Assembly: GCA_036379455.1 (NCBI GenBank)
Contig: DASVGQ010000039.1
Span: 1 to 9,197, forward strand
DNA from: SCRT01 sp036379455
GTDB taxonomy: Bacteria > Pseudomonadota > Gammaproteobacteria > Nevskiales > Nevskiaceae
Length of the DNA: 9,197 nucleotides
Direction: 5' to 3'
Position 1 is the stretch's first letter; each line of letters opens with the position of its first letter. The position numbers and the translations under genes are program-made. The notes below the pieces were generated by a model, which did no database searches, was not told the origin of the DNA, and saw only the letters and a program-made list of their open reading frames with translations. Below are positions 5,589-9,197 of the stretch, piece by piece.

Positions 5589-7043
5589 TCAGATCGGGTA
5601 CTGACGCGGCCCCATCTGCATCGTCACCCAGCGCAGGTCGGTGAATTCCGCAATGCCTGCCTGACCACCGAAGCGGCCGTGGCCGGAAGCCTTGACCCCA
5701 CCGAAGGGCATCTGCGCCTCGTCGTAGACCGTAGCGCTGTTGACGTGGCAGATGCCGGAATTGATGCGCTGTGCCATCGCCATGCCGCGCGCGCCGTTGC
5801 CTGAGAACACGGCTGCCGACAGGCCGTACTCGGTATCGTTGGCCACGCGCACCAGTTCGTTGTCGTCGCCCTTGACCCGCACGATCGCGGCGACCGGGCC
5901 GAAGGACTCCTCGTAGTAGATGCGCATGTCCGGCGTGACGTTGTCGAGCACGACCGGCCCCATGATCACCGAGTCCGACTCGCCGCCGGCAAGGACCTTC
6001 GCGCCCTTCTCGCGCGCGTCCGCGATCAGCGCGTTGATGTGCTTGCGCGCCGGCTCGCCGATGAGCGTGCCCAGCGGCGTGTCGTCCTTGCGCGGGTCGC
6101 CCGCCTTGAGCGATTTGGCCTTGGTCGCGAGCTTGGCGGCGAACTTGTCGGCCACCGCGCTGGAGACGACCAGCCGCTCGGTCGCCATGCAGATCTCGCC
6201 CTGATGGAAGAAGGCGCCAAAGGCCGCGGCCGCGACCGCGGCGTCGAGGTCGGCGTCGTCGGCCACGACAAACGGAGCCTTGCCGCCGAGCTCCAGCAGC
6301 GCAGGCTTCAACTGCTTGGCGGCGAGCTCGCCGATGATGCGACCCACCTTGGACGAACCCGTGAAGTTCACGCGCATGATCGCCGGATGGTCGATCAGCG
6401 CCTTGACGATCGCCGGCGCATCCTCGGGCGCGTTCGTGACGACGTTGACGACGCCTTCGCCCATCCCCGCTTCGATCAACGTCTTGCCGATCAGGTAGTG
6501 CACCGCGGGGCACTGCTCGGAGGCCTTGAGCACGACGCTGTTGCCGCAGGCCAGAGCCGTGGCCACCGCGCGGGTACCGAGAATGACGGGCGCGTTCCAC
6601 GGCGCGATGCCGAGTACCGGACCGCAGGGCACGCGGATCGACATGGCCAGATTGCCCGGCACGTCCGTGGGGATCGTGGAGCCCTGGATCTGGGTGGTCA
6701 GGCCCGCGGCCTCCCGCAGCATCCCCGCCGCCACGTGCACGTTGAAGCCGGACCACCCCTTTGTTGCACCGGTCTCCTCGACCATCGCCTCGGTGAATTC
6801 ACCGGCACGCTTCTCGAGGCCGTCCGCGGCGGCCAGCAGCTTGGTGCGGCGTTCGCTCGGCGAGCTGGCGGACCACGTCTTGAAGGCTTCCGCCGCCGCT
6901 TCGGCAGCGGCGTTGGCGTCCTCGACGGACGCGGCCGGCGCACGCGTTACCACGTCCCCGCCCAGCGGGTTGAGGCGATCGTAGGTCTTGCCGCCCTTCG
7001 CCTGCCGCTCCTTGCCACCGATCAGCAGAGATACCTTCTTCAT
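5589..7043 (-). CDS. Aromatic-type aldehyde dehydrogenase (salicylaldehyde/vanillin dehydrogenase-like)
   Basis: A 484-residue NAD(P)+-dependent aldehyde dehydrogenase that would oxidise an aldehyde to its acid in the cytoplasm. The catalytic set is complete: Asn150 in APWNAP, Lys173, Glu251 in LELGGK, nucleophile Cys285 in HQGEICMATER, and Glu379 in EESFGPV. VNFTGSSKVGR, HQG(E/Q)ICM, QMPFGGVKASGHGRFGG and EFTDLRWVT are typical of the NahF/vanillin dehydrogenase branch. Length matches NahF (about 483), and Trp97 and Arg158 fall where I recall NahF having substrate-pocket Trp96 and Arg157. The frame stays open to 7112, but GAGGAGG sits 6 bases before the ATG at 7043, and family proteins start there. 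It lies 183 bases downstream of the periplasmic binding protein gene on the same strand. An aliphatic or succinate-semialdehyde-type substrate is less likely but possible. Confidence 0.93.
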   Translation of the reverse strand: MKKVSLLIGGKERQAKGGKTYDRLNPLGGDVVTRAPAASVEDANAAAEAAAEAFKTWSASSPSERRTKLLAAADGLEKRAGEFTEAMVEETGATKGWSGFNVHVAAGMLREAAGLTTQIQGSTIPTDVPGNLAMSIRVPCGPVLGIAPWNAPVILGTRAVATALACGNSVVLKASEQCPAVHYLIGKTLIEAGMGEGVVNVVTNAPEDAPAIVKALIDHPAIMRVNFTGSSKVGRIIGELAAKQLKPALLELGGKAPFVVADDADLDAAVAAAAFGAFFHQGEICMATERLVVSSAVADKFAAKLATKAKSLKAGDPRKDDTPLGTLIGEPARKHINALIADAREKGAKVLAGGESDSVIMGPVVLDNVTPDMRIYYEESFGPVAAIVRVKGDDNELVRVANDTEYGLSAAVFSGNGARGMAMAQRINSGICHVNSATVYDEAQMPFGGVKASGHGRFGGQAGIAEFTDLRWVTMQMGPRQYPI

Positions 7044-7049
7044 GTCGTT

Positions 7050-7056
7050 CCTCCTC
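7050..7056 (-). promoter_or_regulatory. Strong ribosome binding site deciding the aldehyde dehydrogenase start
   Basis: GAGGAGG on the minus strand lies 6 bases before the ATG at 7043. This consensus-grade Shine-Dalgarno rules in that start over the in-frame start near 7112. Confidence 0.85.
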
Positions 7057-7080
7057 TCGGAATCCAGGGTGATCACAGAG

Positions 7081-7108
7081 GGCGGGGGCGCCAGCCGCGC
7101 ACCCCGCC
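7081..7108. repeat. Inverted repeat in the aldehyde dehydrogenase leader
   Basis: GGCGGGG (7081-7087) and CCCCGCC (7102-7108) form a perfect 7-pair stem around a 14-base GC-rich loop, 38 bases before the aldehyde dehydrogenase start. In the minus-strand transcript it could fold just upstream of the ribosome binding site. The function is unknown and it may be chance. Confidence 0.3.
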
Positions 7109-7178
7109 GCATTCAATGGGTCAACGGCCGCCGTAGCTTAAGCCAAACGCCACGCACCGCACCGGCGTCCGCTCCGCG

Positions 7179-7210
7179 GCTCGGCCGAGCGCTTCATCCG
7201 CGAACCGCGG
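7179..7210. repeat. Two small palindromes after the binding-protein gene
   Basis: GCTCGGCCGAGC (7179-7190) is a perfect 12-base palindrome. CCGCG-AAC-CGCGG (7198-7210) is a 5-pair hairpin 16 bases past the binding-protein stop. They could end or attenuate transcription between the two minus-strand genes. No T-run is present. I found no credible promoter in the rest of the 183-base gap; TTGACC at 7124-7119 lacks a -10. Confidence 0.3.
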
Positions 7211-7226
7211 GCGCGTGACGCGAGTA

Positions 7227-8444
7227 TCAGGGCGAAACCGGCCCTGACCCGGAATACACGAAGCGGTTGTCCGCCGTCTTGCCCGGATCCTTGACGGCCT
7301 TGTACACGAAGAATTCGGTGTTCTGGAGCCGCCCGTCCACCCGCTCGACCTTGCGGATGTATTCGTTCTGGATGATGTCTCGCGTCTGCGGGTCGATCTC
7401 GACGGGTCCTCGCGGGCTTTCCCATTTCATCCCCTCGGCCGCGGCTGCGAAAGCCGGCCCGGCCGCGTCGCCGTGCGTCTTGTCGAGCACCTTGGAGATC
7501 AGGGCCATGCCGTCGTAGCCGGCCACCGCCAGGCCGTCGGCATCGGAGCCCGGGTAAGCCTTGCGGAAGGCCGCGACGAAGGCCTTGTTCTCGGGCGAGG
7601 CGTGGGCCTCGGAGTAGTGGAAGGTGGTGACGTAGCCGATCGCGCCATCGCCGTAGGACTGCAGGACCGACTCGTCCGTCAGGTCCCCCGCGCCGATCAG
7701 CTTGATGCCCGCCTGCTGCAGGCCGACGTCGCGTATGCCCTTGAACAGCGCGAGGCCGCTGTGCCCGGCCTGCACGAAGGCCGCCATCGCATCGGGCTTG
7801 GCATTCAGGACGCGCTGCAGGTACGGCGCGTAGTCCACCGTGTTCACCGGCACCCTGACGGCGCCGACAATCTCGCCACCGAGGCCCGCGTAGGTCTTCG
7901 TGAACTGCTCCTGCCAGTCCACGCCGGGCGCGAAGTCCGCCACCAGCACGTAGGTGCGCTTGATGCCGTGCTCATACGCGTACTGCGCCGTCGCCGCAGC
8001 GCTCTGCCGCATGGTCATCGATGTCCGCACGATGTATGGCGATTTCTCGGTGATCGACGAGGTGGCGGCATTCATCACCACCATCGGCACCTTGAATTGC
8101 GTGGCCAGCGGTGCGGCAGAAAAGGCGTTTGGCGACATCCCGAAGCCGGCAAGGATGTCGACCTTGTCCTGGATCAACAGCTCCTGCGCCTCGCGCTTGG
8201 CGATGGCCGGCGCGATTCCCGTCGTGTCGCGCACGATGACCTTCACCTTGCGTCCCGCGACGGTGTCGCCGTGCTGGGCCATGTAGATCTCCATGCCCCG
8301 CTGCATCTGTGTTCCGTATTCCGCCAGCGGCCCCGTGAACGGCGCGATCAGCCCGATCTTCAACTCCTTCGCCTGCAGGCTGCCCGCCGTTGCCGTCATC
8401 GCGACGGCGGTCAGCACGCATGACAGACACGTCATGATCTTCAT
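7227..8444 (-). CDS. ABC transporter periplasmic substrate-binding protein (LivJ/Peripla_BP_6 type)
   Basis: A 405-residue exported type I periplasmic binding protein. The N-terminus MKIMTCLSCVLTAVAMTATA is a Sec signal peptide, with likely cleavage after LQA at residue 25. The mature protein starts KELKIGLIAPFTGPLAEYG, the family's opening strand and ligand-loop motif. Later family hallmarks are VDILAGFGMSPNAFSAAPLA, PMVVMNAATSS (second ligand loop), a FAPGVDWQEQF segment, and the interlobe return near AVAGYDGMALI. Such proteins deliver branched-chain amino acids, amides or aromatic/organic acids to a HAAT-type ABC transporter. No permease or ATPase gene is visible. The flanking aldehyde dehydrogenase and CoA-transferase favour an aromatic or organic-acid ligand (inference). 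The ATG at 8444 is chosen over an in-frame start at 8486: AAGGGAG lies 7 bases before it and it gives a proper signal peptide. Confidence 0.9.
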   Translation of the reverse strand: MKIMTCLSCVLTAVAMTATAGSLQAKELKIGLIAPFTGPLAEYGTQMQRGMEIYMAQHGDTVAGRKVKVIVRDTTGIAPAIAKREAQELLIQDKVDILAGFGMSPNAFSAAPLATQFKVPMVVMNAATSSITEKSPYIVRTSMTMRQSAAATAQYAYEHGIKRTYVLVADFAPGVDWQEQFTKTYAGLGGEIVGAVRVPVNTVDYAPYLQRVLNAKPDAMAAFVQAGHSGLALFKGIRDVGLQQAGIKLIGAGDLTDESVLQSYGDGAIGYVTTFHYSEAHASPENKAFVAAFRKAYPGSDADGLAVAGYDGMALISKVLDKTHGDAAGPAFAAAAEGMKWESPRGPVEIDPQTRDIIQNEYIRKVERVDGRLQNTEFFVYKAVKDPGKTADNRFVYSGSGPVSP

Positions 8445-8451
8445 CGTGGAT

Positions 8452-8458
8452 CTCCCTT
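8452..8458 (-). promoter_or_regulatory. Ribosome binding site of the periplasmic binding protein gene
   Basis: AAGGGAG on the minus strand lies 7 bases before the ATG at 8444 and fixes that start. The rest of the 66-base gap to the CoA-transferase stop holds only a 5-pair inverted repeat, CACGC-CTA-GCGTG (8484-8496). Confidence 0.65.
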
Positions 8459-8510
8459 GATCGTTACTGCCTGTGGTTCGTTGCACGCCTAGCGTGTCGC
8501 ATCCGGTCCC

Positions 8511-9197
8511 TCAGATCTCCGCATGTGCCTTTGCCGTCTCCTCCTTGAGGGTTCGCAGGATTTCCACCTCGCGGTCGCTGGGCTCATCGGTCGTGCCCAA
8601 GGCCGCACCGAAGCGGATGGGCCAGCCGGTCGCCTTCTCCACCTGCTCGCGCGTCACGCCCGGATGCAGGGATGCGACGACCAGCTCGCGGCTGGCGGGA
8701 TCCGGCCGCATGACGCACAGGTCGGTGATCACGCGGCTCGGCCCGCGGCCGATGTTGGGCACGCCTTCGCGCGCCCTGCCGTCGCGGCCGAAACCGAGAG
8801 TCGTGATGAAGTCGACCGCTGGCACGAAGCTGCGGGGCGACTGGCGCAGCACGATCAGCACCTCGCCCACGCCGGTGGCAATCTCCGGCGCGCCCCCGCC
8901 GCCCGGCAGCCGCACCTTCGGGTGTGCGTATTCGCCGATAACGGTGGAGTTGAGGTTGGCGTAGCGATCGATCTGCGCCGCGCCGAGGAAACCGACGTCG
9001 ATCTTGCCGCCCTGTAGCCAGTAGCGAAAGACTTCCGGCACGGAGATGGTAGTCAGCGCCGTCTCACACAGCTCGCCGTCGCCGATGGACAGCGGCAACG
9101 CGTCCGGACGGGCGCCCAGCGTGCCGGATTCATAGATCAGCACAAGCTTCGGCGCGTGCGTGCGCCGCGCGAGGTTGGCGGCCTCGCTCGGCAGGCC
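8511..9197 (-). CDS. Class I CoA-transferase, beta subunit (5' end outside window)
   Basis: The visible 228 residues are the C-terminal nine-tenths or so of a beta subunit of a heterodimeric CoA-transferase, which moves CoA between a donor acyl-CoA and an acid. The frame is open to the window edge, and the family motif GLPSEAANLARRTHAPK at the edge shows that roughly 30 residues are missing. Glu23 of the fragment in IYESGTLGARP sits where glutaconate CoA-transferase-type beta subunits have the catalytic glutamate. LPLSIGDGEL, FRYWLQGGKIDVGFLGAAQID, RLPGGGGAPEIA and VLRQSPRSFV follow in the expected order. The alpha subunit would lie just beyond the right edge. The substrate is open: 3-oxoacid, glutaconate-type and IpdAB-like ring-cleavage relatives share these motifs. 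It is probably co-transcribed with the binding-protein gene 66 bases downstream. A GTG at 9143 is internal, not a start. Confidence 0.9.
   Translation of the reverse strand, partial: GLPSEAANLARRTHAPKLVLIYESGTLGARPDALPLSIGDGELCETALTTISVPEVFRYWLQGGKIDVGFLGAAQIDRYANLNSTVIGEYAHPKVRLPGGGGAPEIATGVGEVLIVLRQSPRSFVPAVDFITTLGFGRDGRAREGVPNIGRGPSRVITDLCVMRPDPASRELVVASLHPGVTREQVEKATGWPIRFGAALGTTDEPSDREVEILRTLKEETAKAHAEI

Noticed and set aside
5374..5604. A possible small gene on + filling the gap after the dehydrogenase
   Set aside because: It overlaps both flanking genes, has no ribosome binding site, is Ala/Arg low-complexity and covers the hairpin at 5477-5497.
5290..6756. A 488-codon open frame on the minus strand overlapping the aldehyde dehydrogenase
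   Set aside because: Gly/Arg-rich out-of-frame reading of the same strand, without domains.
7068..7077. TGTGATCACC as a half-conserved CRP-type site before the aldehyde dehydrogenase
   Set aside because: The two half sites touch instead of being 6 bases apart, so it is only a short chance palindrome (GTGATCAC).
7044..7112. A longer N-terminus for the aldehyde dehydrogenase
   Set aside because: A consensus Shine-Dalgarno lies inside this stretch, directly before the ATG at 7043, and the extension matches no family feature.
6039..7136. A 365-codon open frame on + opposite the aldehyde dehydrogenase
   Set aside because: Mirror frame of an intact enzyme gene; no domain.
7473..8423. A 316-codon open frame on + opposite the binding-protein gene
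   Set aside because: Mirror frame; the minus-strand reading has a signal peptide and family motifs throughout.
8445..8486. A longer N-terminus for the binding protein
   Set aside because: It would bury the signal peptide behind a polar stretch; the ATG at 8444 has its own ribosome binding site.
1..9197. CRISPR arrays, tRNA/rRNA, insertion sequences, attachment sites, toxin-antitoxin or defence genes
   Set aside because: No spaced repeats, transposase motifs, terminal inverted repeats or RNA-gene signatures were seen on either strand by eye.

Overview
The window is GC-rich, gene-dense bacterial chromosome. It holds eight protein-coding genes, two of them cut by the window edges. The thioredoxin reductase fragment is very like the enterobacterial protein as I know it. 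There is also a diderm-type NlpC/P60 lipoprotein and a sigma-32-like heat-shock promoter before htpG. Together these point to a proteobacterium, probably beta or gamma; the exact taxon cannot be read from the sequence. I see no tRNA, rRNA, insertion sequence, phage gene, CRISPR array or other sign of recent transfer. All eight genes end in TGA.

Left part (1-2333): the C-terminal half of thioredoxin reductase (trxB) overlaps by 4 bases a small NlpC/P60 cell-wall hydrolase lipoprotein, both on +. Facing them is a minus-strand O-acetylhomoserine sulfhydrylase (metY). A short hairpin lies between the converging ends. The metY start has a perfect TATAAT about 50 bases upstream, and an 8-base inverted repeat sits directly on its upstream side.

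Middle (2334-5588): htpG (bacterial Hsp90, minus strand) lies upstream of metY. A sigma-32-type promoter sits just before it. Divergent to htpG, across a 157-base region with a 10-base palindrome and a tandem 10-base repeat, is a dehydrogenase of the 3-hydroxyisobutyrate dehydrogenase superfamily with an NADP-type fingerprint. It ends in a 9-base-pair hairpin facing the next minus-strand gene.

Right part (5589-9197): three minus-strand genes in tandem look like a catabolic gene set. In order of transcription they are a class I CoA-transferase beta subunit (5' end outside the window), a periplasmic binding protein of the branched-chain amino acid / aromatic acid type, and an aldehyde dehydrogenase most like salicylaldehyde/vanillin (NahF-type) dehydrogenases. 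The reasonable inference is uptake of an organic acid or aromatic compound, aldehyde oxidation and CoA activation. The substrate cannot be named from sequence alone, and the transporter's permease and ATPase genes are not in view.

I found no convincing undescribed system. The items most worth checking are the catabolic gene set and its unknown substrate, the inverted repeat in the metY promoter, the heat-shock promoter that bears on the htpG start, and the unusual substrate-loop signature of the dehydrogenase.
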